Assembly: GCA_034437275.1 (NCBI GenBank)
Contig: DAOTUD010000006.1
Coordinates: 1-22,327 of the forward strand
From: TC-15 sp034437275
GTDB taxonomy: Bacteria > Chloroflexota > Anaerolineae > Aggregatilineales > Aggregatilineaceae
Length of the DNA stretch: 22,327 bases
Direction: 5' to 3'
The notes under the pieces are model-generated. The model did no database searches. It was not told the origin of the DNA and worked only from the letters and a program-made list of their open reading frames with translations. This document shows, piece after piece, positions 9,562 through 17,623 of the stretch; position 1 is the first letter of the stretch; each line of letters begins with the position of its first letter. Position numbers and translations under genes: made by a program.

Positions 9562-10128
9562 TCAGTCCTGCTCGAACGCGGGCAGCCAGTCGTCGGCATC
9601 CGGCGCATCGAGCGCGATCATGCTCAGGAACAACCGGCTGTGGGCGGCATAGTACACCAGATAGGTCGCGCCGGGCTGCATCGGGATATCCGCCGGGGGG
9701 ATGTAGGGCGCGAAGCTGTAGCCGTCCACGATGTACGAGAACGGCAGTTCGGGTCGTTCGCTTGCGGACATGTGGATTTCCAGCGGGCCGCGCGCGTAGC
9801 GCACCGGGCGGCGGCTCAGCGCATCCGCCAGGAAAAGCTGGGCGTTGGTGCCGATCAGCCCCAGGAAGATGATCACCACCAGCACGCCGAACACCAGGAA
9901 CAGCACCCCACTCACCGACGCCACCGCGCGCAAGCCTTCGGCAAACATCAGCGCGCCGATCTGGAACAGCAGCGCCAGCGGGCACAGCAGCGCCACCAGC
10001 GCGATCAGGCCGACGAGCAGCAGCAGGCGGCGTTGACCAGCGGCCAGCCGCCCGGTCCGGTTGGCGCTCAACAGCCGGGCCATCTGGGCCGAGGCAGGCG
10101 AAAATGTGGTGTCGCGTTCGTCAGGCAT
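9562..10128 (-). CDS. Uncharacterised two-helix membrane protein
   Basis: 188 aa, not recognised. A polar N terminus of about 30 residues precedes two strongly hydrophobic segments (about 37-62 and 73-95, containing LLLLVGLIALVALL and LFLVFGVLVVIIFLGLIG), then a soluble C-terminal domain of about 85 residues rich in Pro and Tyr (SYIVDGYSFAPYIPPADIP). The C-terminal text TYLVYYAAHSRLFLSMIALD is reminiscent of membrane proteins with a small beta-domain, but I cannot name a family. The ATG at 10128 has AGGTGG 5 nt upstream; a GTG 9 nt further upstream would overlap that SD. It is probably transcribed with the EEP lipoprotein that begins 14 bp downstream, from the promoter at 10169-10197. Confidence 0.7.
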   Translation of the reverse strand: MPDERDTTFSPASAQMARLLSANRTGRLAAGQRRLLLLVGLIALVALLCPLALLFQIGALMFAEGLRAVASVSGVLFLVFGVLVVIIFLGLIGTNAQLFLADALSRRPVRYARGPLEIHMSASERPELPFSYIVDGYSFAPYIPPADIPMQPGATYLVYYAAHSRLFLSMIALDAPDADDWLPAFEQD

Positions 10129-10154
10129 ACATTCCACCTCTGTTCGTCACAGCA

Positions 10155-10215
10155 AAAAACCTGGGCGAAGTATACCATCCTTGGCGCAGGCTGGCACCGG
10201 TTCGTCCAGGTTTTT
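10155..10215. terminator. Inverted repeat AAAAACCTGG/CCAGGTTTTT with 41-nt loop, possible terminator or operator
   Basis: Perfect 10-bp arms lie at 10155-10164 and 10206-10215. Read on the minus strand the second arm ends in six T residues, as expected for an intrinsic terminator after the histidine kinase gene, which ends 27 bp upstream. The loop is unusually long and contains the putative promoter of the next gene, so an operator role is an alternative. Confidence 0.4.
10169..10197 (-). promoter_or_regulatory. Putative promoter of the membrane-protein/EEP-lipoprotein pair
   Basis: On the minus strand -35 GTGCCA (10192-10197, 4 of 6), a 17-bp spacer and -10 TATACT (10169-10174, 5 of 6). It lies about 40 bp upstream of the start at 10128 and inside the loop of the inverted repeat 10155-10215. 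Confidence 0.42.
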
Positions 10216-10241
10216 GGGTTGGTGTTCAATGTGGCGCGGGC

Positions 10242-12581
10242 TTACGCCGCGCCGTGATCGGCCTGTTCTGCCGCCTGTTGTTGGTGGGTGTGGGACGGGA
10301 TCGTGAAGTAGAACGTCGTTCCTTCGCCCAGGCGGCTTTTGAGGCCGACCTGCCCGCCGTGCGCCTCGACCAGCGACTTGACAATCGCCAGCCCCAGCCC
10401 CGTGCCCTCGATGCTGTCGGTTTCCGGCGTGCGCACGCGGAAGAAACGCGCGAAGACTTGCGCCTGGTTTTCCGGGCTGATGCCCAGGCCATCGTCTTCG
10501 ACTGCGACCTGCACGAAGTTGTCGCGCTTTTCGGCGCGGATCGTGATGTGGCCCTCCGGTGGCGTGTATTTGAGCGCGTTGGTCACCAGGTTGTTGATGA
10601 TCTGCGTCAGGCGGTTTTCGTCGGCGCGCACGCACAGCTCAGGCGGCACCTCGACCTTGACCGTCATTTCCTTCTCTTTGATCTGCAGCGCCAGCGCTTC
10701 GAGAATCTGGTTGAGCACCGGCTGGAGTTCCAACTGGCTCAGGCTGAGCGTGATGCCGCTTTCGATCTTGGCCATGTCCAGCAGGTCGTCGATCAACTGG
10801 CGCATCTGCGTGACAGCGCGCTGCACCCGCCGCACGTACTCCATGCCCTGCGGATTGAGCGCGTTGGTCATGGTCACCAGGTCGACGTAGCCCAGGATCG
10901 ACCCCAGCGGATTCTTCAGGTCGTGGGACGTCGTCGCCAGCAGTTCGTTCTTGAGCCGGTCAGTCTCTTTGAACGGCGTCACATCGTGCATCACGATCGT
11001 CCAGCCGACCTGCGGCGCGGGGACGATGCTCACATGGAACGTGCGGTGATCACTGAGTGTGACTTCCTCGACCAGCCCTTCCTGGATGCTGCACGCGCGG
11101 TCGTAGGGGCGGCGCAGCGGCGACTGGCCAAACACCTCGGTGAAGGGCTGGCCCACATAAGTGTCCTTGGGCGACAGGCGCAGCGCCGACAGCGCGGCCT
11201 GGTTGATCAGGATCAGGTCGCCCTCCGGTCCGGCCACGATCACGGCGTCGGCGGTGCTGCTGAGGATCGTCTCCAGCTTTTGGCGTTCGCGCAGCGTTTC
11301 GTCGAACAGGCGCGCGTTGTCGATGGCGACCCCAGCCCGTGCCGCCAGCCGGTTAAGGAAGTCAATATTGGTCGCGTCGAAGGCGTCGGACTGCTGGCTT
11401 TCCAGCGAAATCACGGCCACCACGCGGTCCTCACGGATGACCGGGACCGACAACTGCGAGCGTGTGCCGGGCATAATCTCGATATAGTCCGCGTCCTGGC
11501 TGACGTCGGCGATGTTTTCGGGCTTGCCGCGCTGGGCGACGCGCCCCGAGATGCCGGCGCCCAACGGCCAGCGGGCGTGCTGGATTTGCTCCCACTGTTC
11601 CGGGGCATAGCCGTAGCCGGTGACGAAGCGGAGCCGGTTTTCCTCCGGCTCGACCAGCGCCACCGCGACGGTGTTGCTGGGCGTGAAGCGCAGCGCCCAG
11701 TCCAGCGTGAGGTTCAGCACGCGCTCGACGCTGAGCGCGTGGTTCAGTTCGCGGTCGATGCGGTTGAGGATGTGCAGTTCCTCGACTTTGGCGGTGAGCT
11801 GCTCGTCGGTGAGCTGGTACAGCCGGGCGTTTTCGAGCGTGATGGCGATGTTAGCCGCCAGTGCTTGCATCAGGCTTTGCTGCTCCTGGCTGTTCGGCTG
11901 GTTGGTGAATTTGTTGTCGACGATGATCACGCCGGTGGTGCGCGTGCCGATGCGCAGCGGCACGCTGTAGAATGTGCCCAGGTCCATCGTCGTCAGCAGC
12001 CAGTTCAGCCGCGACGACAGGTAGGGCGTCACGCTGGTGACCAGCACCGGCTGCCCTTCCAGCCAGGGCTGGAGCAGCGGATCGTCCTCGATTTCGTTCA
12101 GGTCGACCTGGAGCTGCTCCAGCATAAACTGGTTTTCCGGGTCTTCGGCGGGGTGGGTGGTTGCGCCGAACACCAGCGCGTTTTTGTCGCCGTCTACCAG
12201 CAGCACCAGCCCACGCTCCATGTGCAGCGTTTGCGTGATCGTGCCGGTGATCTCGTCCAGGATCGTCGCACGATCAAATGTTGCGCCCAACGTCAGCATC
12301 ATGTCGCGGAGTTTGGTCAGGTCGTTCACCTGGCGGCGTAAGGTGTCGTTGGCTTGCTGAAGTTCGCTCGCCAGGCTGGCTTCCAGCCCGGCGTTCCGGC
12401 CCAGCCCGGCACATAACAGCCCGGCGGTGGCTGGCAGCAGCGCCAACCAGCGAATGACCGGGGTGCCGGGCAGTCCCGCTGCTGCCCAGGCGATGAACAC
12501 AATGGATAGCATGATTCCGATAAGGATGGTCGTCATCCGCCTGGTATCGCTCCCCACGGCGGATTGGCCTTCAAGACTCAC
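10242..12581 (-). CDS. Hybrid-input sensor histidine kinase (2 TM, GAF-GAF-PAS-HisKA-HATPase)
   Basis: 779 aa. Two short membrane segments (about 18-36 and 42-60) lead into a coiled coil (about 66-95), two GAF domains (about 105-255 and 280-430), a PAS domain (about 440-535), a HisKA dimerisation domain with H-box TTSHDLKNPLGSILGY (phospho-acceptor His553), and a HATPase with N-box NRLTQIINNLVTNALKYTP, G1 EDDGLGIS, F-box FARFFR and G2 GTGLGLAIVK. It autophosphorylates on His553 and would pass phosphate to a response regulator, but none is adjacent, so it is an orphan kinase here. With few periplasmic residues between the helices, sensing is probably cytoplasmic through GAF/PAS ligands. The GTG start at 12581 is supported by GAGGGG with an 8-nt gap. 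The 199-bp upstream gap suggests its own promoter. Confidence 0.93.
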   Translation of the reverse strand: MSLEGQSAVGSDTRRMTTILIGIMLSIVFIAWAAAGLPGTPVIRWLALLPATAGLLCAGLGRNAGLEASLASELQQANDTLRRQVNDLTKLRDMMLTLGATFDRATILDEITGTITQTLHMERGLVLLVDGDKNALVFGATTHPAEDPENQFMLEQLQVDLNEIEDDPLLQPWLEGQPVLVTSVTPYLSSRLNWLLTTMDLGTFYSVPLRIGTRTTGVIIVDNKFTNQPNSQEQQSLMQALAANIAITLENARLYQLTDEQLTAKVEELHILNRIDRELNHALSVERVLNLTLDWALRFTPSNTVAVALVEPEENRLRFVTGYGYAPEQWEQIQHARWPLGAGISGRVAQRGKPENIADVSQDADYIEIMPGTRSQLSVPVIREDRVVAVISLESQQSDAFDATNIDFLNRLAARAGVAIDNARLFDETLRERQKLETILSSTADAVIVAGPEGDLILINQAALSALRLSPKDTYVGQPFTEVFGQSPLRRPYDRACSIQEGLVEEVTLSDHRTFHVSIVPAPQVGWTIVMHDVTPFKETDRLKNELLATTSHDLKNPLGSILGYVDLVTMTNALNPQGMEYVRRVQRAVTQMRQLIDDLLDMAKIESGITLSLSQLELQPVLNQILEALALQIKEKEMTVKVEVPPELCVRADENRLTQIINNLVTNALKYTPPEGHITIRAEKRDNFVQVAVEDDGLGISPENQAQVFARFFRVRTPETDSIEGTGLGLAIVKSLVEAHGGQVGLKSRLGEGTTFYFTIPSHTHQQQAAEQADHGAA

Positions 12582-12780
12582 GATTGTTTCCCCTCAATCC
12601 TAGCCCAATTCTCATGTTTACTTTTAGCGTGTTTTCCCCACTGACTAGTTATGTCCGCTTACAGTTACAACATCTATTATACAGTACATTGTTAAAAGCG
12701 AAAGTACAAAGGCACGCTGCCGGGGCCGTCGCTCTGGAGGAGATTGGGGGAATTTATGGCAAATTCACATCGTTCGGGCG
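12582..12780 (-). promoter_or_regulatory. A+T-rich leader and putative promoter of the histidine kinase gene
   Basis: This 199-bp gap follows the protease stop and is markedly richer in A+T than its surroundings between about 12600 and 12715. On the minus strand a perfect TATAAT lies at 12676-12681, about 95 bp upstream of the kinase start; no good -35 is seen at 16-18 bp. I see no gene in it; one weak plus-strand frame overlaps the protease gene. Confidence 0.4.
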
Positions 12781-13998
12781 CTATATGCCCGGAAACGGCG
12801 TGGGGACGATGATCAGCAGGAACAGGATCGCGGTGATGACGCCGATCACGGTGCGGACCCGGCCCAGCGGGGTCAGGTCGTCGTGCGGGGGCGGGTGGCG
12901 TAATCCGGTCAGCAGGCCGAGCATGGCCCAGATCAACCACGCGAACCACGCGCCCAACAGCCCCAGCACGGCCAGCATCACGAATGTGAACGTCGCCAGC
13001 GGCCACGCCCGGCGGCCCAGCAGCGCATAGGCTATGTGCCCGCCGTCGAACTGGCCCAGCGGCAGCAGGTTGAGCGCCGTCAGCAGCACGCCGAACCACG
13101 CCGCCAGCGCCATCGGGTGCCCGTAGAACACGTAGCGGTCGAGGTTCTGCGTGTCGACCACCAGCGAGGCGAGGGCCTCCAGCAGCGGCGGGTTAGCCAC
13201 GCGCCGGATGCCGGCCTCCAGCCAGGTGTTGGCCGGCGGGAAGAGCGTCGCCTCGGTGCGCAGCCCGATCATGTACAGCGGCAGCGCCGTCACCAGCCCC
13301 GCCAGCGGCCCGGCGATGCCCACATCGAACAGCGCGCGCCGGTTGATCAGCGGGCTTTTGATGAAGATCACCGCCCCCATCGTGCCCAGCGTGTTGGAAA
13401 ACGGCAGCGGGATGAAAAACGGCAGCGTGACCTTGATGCCGTGCCGCCGCGCCGCGATGTAGTGCCCCATCTCGTGCACGCCCAGGATGGTGAGCAGCGT
13501 CAGCGAGAACGGCAGCGCATCGCGCAGCGCGTCGCGCAGCAGGATCGTGTTCCACTCGCGCAGGGCGGTGAAGAACTCGTCCGATGTGCGCCCGGTGAGT
13601 GACGCGCCCATGATCGTGGTGGTGGCGATGGTCAGCAGCAGCAGCCCCAGGTGCAGCCACCAGGGTGTGTTGAAGCGCCGCTGGGGGATGTCGCCCTCGA
13701 TAGCCATCACCACGTCTTCATCCCGTTCGCGCTGGAGCATCGGGCTGTAACCCGCCGCTGCAAACCGTTCGCTGATGGTGTCGAACGCGCCTTCCGCCGG
13801 GATCAGCAGTGTGCCCCGGAAGATGTAGATTTTCCCGGCCTTGCGATGTTCGGCGTGCTGCTCGCCGGCGGCGTCAAATATGCCGTCGAGCGCCTCGCGC
13901 AGCTTGAGCAGGTCGGGGTCGAGCGGGGCGGCGTCGTCCGGCGGCAGTTCCTCCGGCTGCTGGTCGATAAAGCCCCTGAACGATTCCGGTAAACTCAT
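12781..13998 (-). CDS. Site-2 protease-type zinc metalloprotease (peptidase M50)
   Basis: 405 aa, intramembrane protease of the S2P family, which cuts transmembrane substrates such as anti-sigma factors. The zinc motif HEMGH (H175, E176, H179) and the distal NLLPLGQFDGGH (310-321, ligand D318) lie in hydrophobic segments as expected. About 110 residues of soluble N-terminal domain precede the first helix, an architecture like plant EGY and cyanobacterial S2P homologues; no PDZ domain is seen between the motifs. At least six hydrophobic segments are visible. The ATG at 13998 lies 10 bp after the dcd stop with no clear SD, so translation is probably coupled to dcd. Its place behind argS and dcd says little about substrate. 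Confidence 0.92.
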   Translation of the reverse strand: MSLPESFRGFIDQQPEELPPDDAAPLDPDLLKLREALDGIFDAAGEQHAEHRKAGKIYIFRGTLLIPAEGAFDTISERFAAAGYSPMLQRERDEDVVMAIEGDIPQRRFNTPWWLHLGLLLLTIATTTIMGASLTGRTSDEFFTALREWNTILLRDALRDALPFSLTLLTILGVHEMGHYIAARRHGIKVTLPFFIPLPFSNTLGTMGAVIFIKSPLINRRALFDVGIAGPLAGLVTALPLYMIGLRTEATLFPPANTWLEAGIRRVANPPLLEALASLVVDTQNLDRYVFYGHPMALAAWFGVLLTALNLLPLGQFDGGHIAYALLGRRAWPLATFTFVMLAVLGLLGAWFAWLIWAMLGLLTGLRHPPPHDDLTPLGRVRTVIGVITAILFLLIIVPTPFPGI

Positions 13999-14008
13999 AG
14001 ATTAGACG

Positions 14009-14563
14009 CTACACTTTCGGCAGTACAATCGACTGCTGCCCCTGGTATTTGCCTTTCCGGTCGGCGTAGGAGGTTTCGCACGCGCTGTCGGCCTCGAAGA
14101 ACAACACCTGGGCGATCCCTTCGTTGGCGTAGATTTTCGCAGGCAGCGGGGTGGTGTTGCTGATCTCCAGCGTGACGTAGCCCTCCCATTCCGGTTCGAA
14201 CGGCGTGACGTTGATGATGATGCCGCAGCGCGCGTACGAACTCTTGCCCAGGCAGACGGTCAGCACGCTGCGCGGGATGCAGAAATATTCCACCGTGCGC
14301 GCCAACGCGAACGAGTTGGGCGGGATCACACATTCCGTGCCCTGGAAGTCGATCATCGACTTGGGGTCGAACTCTTTCGGATCCACGACGGCGCTGTAGA
14401 CGTTGGTGAAGATTTTGAACTCGTCGGCCACGCGGATATCGTAGCCATAGGACGACAGCCCGTAGCTGATCACGCCGTTACGCACCTGTCCATCGACGAA
14501 CGGCTCGATCATGCTGTGTTGCTGCGCCATCTTGCGAATCCAATGATCGGGTTTGAGTCCCAC
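14009..14563 (-). CDS. dcd: dCTP deaminase
   Basis: 184 aa, trimeric dUTPase-fold enzyme converting dCTP to dUTP for dTMP synthesis. The core GKSSYARCGIIINVTPFEPE and the following GYVTLEISNTTPLPAKIYAN carry the catalytic Glu (E of LEISN) and nucleotide-binding residues typical of Dcd. The N-terminal LSSYGYDIRV and the C-terminal YADRKGKYQGQQ are also family blocks. The length fits a Dcd. Whether it is the bifunctional dCTP deaminase/dUTPase form cannot be decided by eye. The GTG start at 14563 is supported by AAGGAG 6 nt upstream; it begins 14 bp after argS, within the same operon. Confidence 0.96.
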   Translation of the reverse strand: MGLKPDHWIRKMAQQHSMIEPFVDGQVRNGVISYGLSSYGYDIRVADEFKIFTNVYSAVVDPKEFDPKSMIDFQGTECVIPPNSFALARTVEYFCIPRSVLTVCLGKSSYARCGIIINVTPFEPEWEGYVTLEISNTTPLPAKIYANEGIAQVLFFEADSACETSYADRKGKYQGQQSIVLPKV

Positions 14564-14577
14564 GTTGTGCTCCTTTG

Positions 14578-16284
14578 TTACATCACTTCCGGGGCGGACA
14601 TGCCCAGCAGCGCCAGCAGGCGCTTGAAGACGACCTGCGCGGCATGGTACAGCCGCAGCCGGGCGCGCGCCACGTCCGGCGGCACTTCGCTGTGCAGCAC
14701 GCGCACCTCGTCGTACATCGGGTGGAACAGCCGCGCCAGGTCCAGCGCGTAGAATGCGAGCTTGTGCGGGGCCAGTTCGTCGTAGGCTTGCAGCAGCACC
14801 TCGGGCATTTCCAGCATTTTACGGATGAAGGCCCGTTCGCGCTCGCCCAGCAGCGACAGGTCGGCGGGGGCGGCGGGGTCCAGGTCGCTCGCGGCCACCT
14901 GCCGGAAGATGCCGGCGCAGCGCACGTGCGCGTTCTGGATGTAATAGACCGGGTTTTCGTTGGCCTGCTGGCGGGCGAGGTCCAGGTCAAAGTCGAGATG
15001 GCTGTTGGGGCTGCGCGCCAGTACGAAGTAGCGCACCACGTCCGCGCCCACGTCGTCGACCAGCTCGTCGAGCGTGACGAACTCACCCCGGCGGGTGCTC
15101 ATGCGGCGCTGTTCGCCGCCTTCGATCAGCGTGACGAACTGGTGCAGCAGCACGTGCAGCGGCTCCGGGTCGTAGCCCAGCGCCTCCAGCCCACGCCGTA
15201 CGGTCTGCGCCTCGATGATGTGGTCCGTGCCCAGCACGTTGATCAGGTAGTCGAAGCCGCGCTCCAGCTTGTTGATGTGATAGGCGATATCCGGCAGCAC
15301 GTAGGTCGGCTCGCCGGACGACTTGACGACGACGCGGTCTTCCTCGTCGCCGAACTGTGTGGCGCGGAACCAGACCGCCTCCTTCGCGTCGGGCGGCGTC
15401 TGGGCGATCTCGTCGGCGCTGGCCCCTGCGCGGTGCACGGCGCGGTAGATCGTGCCGCGCGCCTCCAGTTTGTCGAGCACCTCCCACACGCTGTTGTCTT
15501 CGTACAGGCTGTTCTCGTTGAAGAACACATCGAAGCGGATGTGAATCCGGTCCAGGCTGGCCCCGATCCAGGCGAAGATCGCTGTCTCGGCCAGGTTTTT
15601 GAAGGTTTCCCACGACTCGTCCTTGAGCGCGTCGCCGTGTTCGTCGACCAGTTCGCGCGCGACCTCGATCAGATAGTCGCCCTGGTAGCCCTCCGCCGGC
15701 AGCTCGAAGGCCAGGCCGAGCGCCTCCAGGTAGCGCGCTTGCAGGCTGCGGCCCAGCATTTGCATCTGGCGGCCCGCGTTGTTGAAGTAATATTCCAGCT
15801 CGACCGTGTAGCCCAGCGCGCGCAGGATGTTGGCCATCGTGTCGCCGATCACGCCGCCGCGCGTGCGCCCAACGGTGATCGGGCCGGTGGGGTTGGCGCT
15901 CACACACTCGACCTGTGCGCGTTGGCCGCGCCCCATGTCCAGCGCGAAGACGTCGTCCCCGGCGGCGATGATCGCCTCGACCTGGGCCAATACCCACTCG
16001 TCCGCCAGGCGGATGTTCAGGAACCCCGGCGGCGCGACCTCCACCGCGGCCACGTACTCCGGCGGGTCGAGGTGCGCGGCGATGGTGTTGGCGATGTCGA
16101 GCGGTTTCTGGCGGGCCAGCCGGGCAAGCTGCATGGCGACCGGGCTGGCGTAATCGCCCAGTTCCGGCTTGCTGCTGCGCTGGACGGGGATGATGGGCGG
16201 TAGTTCGAACGCGGGCAGGTCCCCGGTGCTCTGCGCCGCGACGAGTGCCGCGCGTATCCGGTCCGCAAGCTGGGTTGGTAGCAC
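14578..16284 (-). CDS. argS: Arginyl-tRNA synthetase, HIGH motif lacking both histidines
   Basis: 568 aa, class I synthetase that charges tRNA-Arg with arginine. The N-terminal tRNA-binding domain (1-110), catalytic core and C-terminal anticodon-binding helices (about 445-568, ending AAQVVFKRLLALLGMSAPEVM-like) are all present. The core begins ECVSANPTGPITVGRTRGG, where the usual sequence is NPTGPLHVGHARG: the HIGH-type motif is TVGR, so both His residues are gone. The KMSK loop reads RRMSTRRGEFVTLDEL, a normal ArgRS variant. FNNAGRQM and VLGTDHI are conserved family blocks. The ORF is intact and heads an operon with dcd and the M50 protease, so it is probably functional with a lineage-specific active site. 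The GTG start at 16284 has GGGAG about 12 nt upstream, a wide spacing. Confidence 0.95.
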   Translation of the reverse strand: MLPTQLADRIRAALVAAQSTGDLPAFELPPIIPVQRSSKPELGDYASPVAMQLARLARQKPLDIANTIAAHLDPPEYVAAVEVAPPGFLNIRLADEWVLAQVEAIIAAGDDVFALDMGRGQRAQVECVSANPTGPITVGRTRGGVIGDTMANILRALGYTVELEYYFNNAGRQMQMLGRSLQARYLEALGLAFELPAEGYQGDYLIEVARELVDEHGDALKDESWETFKNLAETAIFAWIGASLDRIHIRFDVFFNENSLYEDNSVWEVLDKLEARGTIYRAVHRAGASADEIAQTPPDAKEAVWFRATQFGDEEDRVVVKSSGEPTYVLPDIAYHINKLERGFDYLINVLGTDHIIEAQTVRRGLEALGYDPEPLHVLLHQFVTLIEGGEQRRMSTRRGEFVTLDELVDDVGADVVRYFVLARSPNSHLDFDLDLARQQANENPVYYIQNAHVRCAGIFRQVAASDLDPAAPADLSLLGERERAFIRKMLEMPEVLLQAYDELAPHKLAFYALDLARLFHPMYDEVRVLHSEVPPDVARARLRLYHAAQVVFKRLLALLGMSAPEVM

Positions 16285-16462
16285 GTCTACAGTCTCTCCC
16301 TCACTTCAATGGCTGTCAGCAAAAACGATGTGCCATTGTAGCATATTTTATTTACCCGGGGTGAAAATAGTAAAAAATTGCGAAAGAATGGTGACAAAAT
16401 GGAAAATTTATTGTAAAGTAGATTTAGCTTGATTCGCAGACAACACTTGAGGAGGTGTACGC
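16285..16462. promoter_or_regulatory. Divergent promoter region between argS and the 184-aa gene
   Basis: A 178-bp A+T-rich gap. For the plus-strand gene: -35 GTGACA (16391-16396, 5 of 6), a 17-bp spacer and -10 TAAAGT (16414-16419, 4 of 6). For argS on the minus strand a -10-like TACAAT lies at 16335-16340 without a good -35. No gene is seen here. Confidence 0.45.
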
Positions 16463-17017
16463 GTGCCGAAGTATGAAGCCTTTGGTCCTGACGCGGAGGT
16501 GCTTGGCCAGAACGTCCTGGCTTTTGTCGAATGCACCAACAGCGACAATATCCGCCCGTTCCTGGAACGTCACGGCCTGGACGAGATTGATCCCGAACGC
16601 TGGTACCCGATGCAGGACTTTCTGGACGTGTTGAACGACATGGAAAACGAGGTCGGCGGGGCGGCGGCGTTGGACTTTGTGAGCATCGGTCTGCAGTTGA
16701 TCGAAACGGCGGTCTTCCCGCCGGAGGTCGACGAGCTGTCGCTGGAAGAGATCATGCTGGGCTGGAACGAATCCTACCAGTTGAACAATCGCGGCGCGCA
16801 TATTGGCGACTTCGATACCGAACTGGTCGCGGATAAGCATCTGAAGATTACGACGCGCATCCCGTACCCCGACGACTACAACTACGGCGTGTTCTACGGG
16901 GCGGCCAAGCGCTGGCTGCCAGAAAACACCCCCTTCACCGTGTATTACGACGAGGAAGCCCCGCGCCGCGATATCGACGGCAGCCAGTCCACCATCGTAC
17001 ACATCGAGTGGGAATAG
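16463..17017 (+). CDS. Uncharacterised 184-aa protein, possibly a small sensor domain
   Basis: 184 aa, acidic, no signal or membrane segment, so probably cytoplasmic. A strong SD GAGGAGG 7 nt before GTG fixes the start. The N-terminal half is helical (VLGQNVLAFVE, FLERHGLDEIDPERWYPMQDFLDVLNDME); the C-terminal half looks like beta strands (ADKHLKITTRIPYPDDYNYGVFYGAAKRWLP, FTVYYDEEAP, STIVHIEW). This layout resembles small-molecule sensor domains of the V4R/heme-NO-binding type, where a Cys-containing segment usually precedes the final strand; here that segment has no Cys. The link is a memory-based impression and weak. It has its own promoter and a clear intrinsic terminator just downstream, so it is probably a monocistronic, well-expressed gene. 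Confidence 0.75.
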   Translation: MPKYEAFGPDAEVLGQNVLAFVECTNSDNIRPFLERHGLDEIDPERWYPMQDFLDVLNDMENEVGGAAALDFVSIGLQLIETAVFPPEVDELSLEEIMLGWNESYQLNNRGAHIGDFDTELVADKHLKITTRIPYPDDYNYGVFYGAAKRWLPENTPFTVYYDEEAPRRDIDGSQSTIVHIEWE

Positions 17018-17045
17018 TCGTGCACCAGCCGGCATAAGCCGCAAG

Positions 17046-17074
17046 CAGGGAGTGGCTACGCTCCCTGTTTTTTT
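17046..17074 (+). terminator. Intrinsic terminator of the 184-aa gene
   Basis: CAGGGAG (17046-17052), an 8-nt loop, CTCCCTG (17061-17067), then seven T residues (17068-17074). It lies 29 bp after the stop codon and is the clearest rho-independent terminator in the window. Confidence 0.88.
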
Positions 17075-17147
17075 GTATGGCGGTTGTGCAGCGGCGGTAA
17101 ATATCAACAATAAGTAGCTGCCTTGTTAATATTAGCATTTATTAAGG

Positions 17148-17176
17148 TTGACAAAATACCTGAAGTAGCATTCAAT
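17148..17176 (+). promoter_or_regulatory. Putative promoter of the low-G+C 133-aa gene
   Basis: A perfect -35 TTGACA (17148-17153), a 17-bp spacer and -10 TTCAAT (17171-17176, 4 of 6). The transcription start would be near 17183, giving a leader of about 35 nt. The whole stretch 17095-17205 is A+T-rich. Confidence 0.5.
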
Positions 17177-17218
17177 AAATAATAACCGTTGGGCAATTTT
17201 TATCTGGAGGAGGTTCGT

Positions 17219-17620
17219 ATGGGCACAACAATTGATGTGCTGCGGGATAAACCGGTTATGTTGGTTACGTTTACTGAACCGATCGATATTGATCGCGAAA
17301 TAAAAGGGCTGCAAAAAAAGACAGACGAGGCTCAGCGGAAGATAGGAAAAAACCTTGTTTATCGCGTTTTCAATCTAGAGCGGGCAAGCCTCAACAAGCG
17401 TGATTTCATCACACTGCTCGAAGAAGATGCGCGCGACCGCAAGAAAACCCGGCGATACCAGCTTAGAACAATCATTGTAGTACATGATCGGGACGATGAT
17501 TTCCTAAAGACTGTTGCCCAAGAAGCAGGCTATGCATCGGTGCCGATTTTTGACAGTCTCGACGATGCCTACTACCAGGTTGAGTTGGATATCGCCCGTT
17601 TGGAAGAAGATTCGAGGTAA
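17219..17620 (+). CDS. Uncharacterised 133-aa protein of low G+C content
   Basis: 133 aa, charged, no signal or membrane segment. GGAGGAGG ends 5 nt before the ATG at 17219; an upstream in-frame GTG/TTG-type extension would swallow this SD. Alternating strands and helices are visible (PVMLVTFTEP, NLVYRVFNLERASLN, RTIIVVHDRDDDFLKTVAQE, ASVPIFDSLDDAYYQVELDI), an alpha/beta pattern like SpoIIAA/STAS-type small proteins; I cannot assign a family. G+C is about 46% over the first 120 nt by hand count, far below neighbouring genes, and AAA/ATT-type codons are common, suggesting recent acquisition. The TAA stop overlaps the target duplication of the MITE at 17624-17765, and before that insertion the convergent methyltransferase stop followed directly (TAACTA). 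Confidence 0.72.
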   Translation: MGTTIDVLRDKPVMLVTFTEPIDIDREIKGLQKKTDEAQRKIGKNLVYRVFNLERASLNKRDFITLLEEDARDRKKTRRYQLRTIIVVHDRDDDFLKTVAQEAGYASVPIFDSLDDAYYQVELDIARLEEDSR

Positions 17621-17623
17621 CTA

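Noticed and set aside
9548..9985. N-terminal extension of the EEP lipoprotein by 146 residues
   Set aside because: It is Arg/Pro/Gly-rich, shadows the upstream membrane-protein gene, and would bury the signal peptide and lipobox that start at 9547.
10233..10253. GGCGCGG/CCGCGCC hairpin as terminator of the kinase gene
   Set aside because: The stem straddles the stop codon and has no T tract; the inverted repeat at 10155-10215 is the better candidate.
10104..12341. 745-codon plus-strand open frame opposite the histidine kinase
   Set aside because: Low-complexity Arg/Gln/Val/Asp composition with no domain; it is the antisense shadow of a G+C-rich gene with complete kinase motifs. The same applies to the long frames opposite uvrA (2693-5749 minus), argS (14575-16203 plus) and the TPR/methyltransferase genes (17783-20719 plus).
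12584..13030. 148-codon plus-strand open frame as a small gene
   Set aside because: Its second half is antisense to the M50 protease and its first half covers an A+T-rich control region; no SD or recognisable domain.
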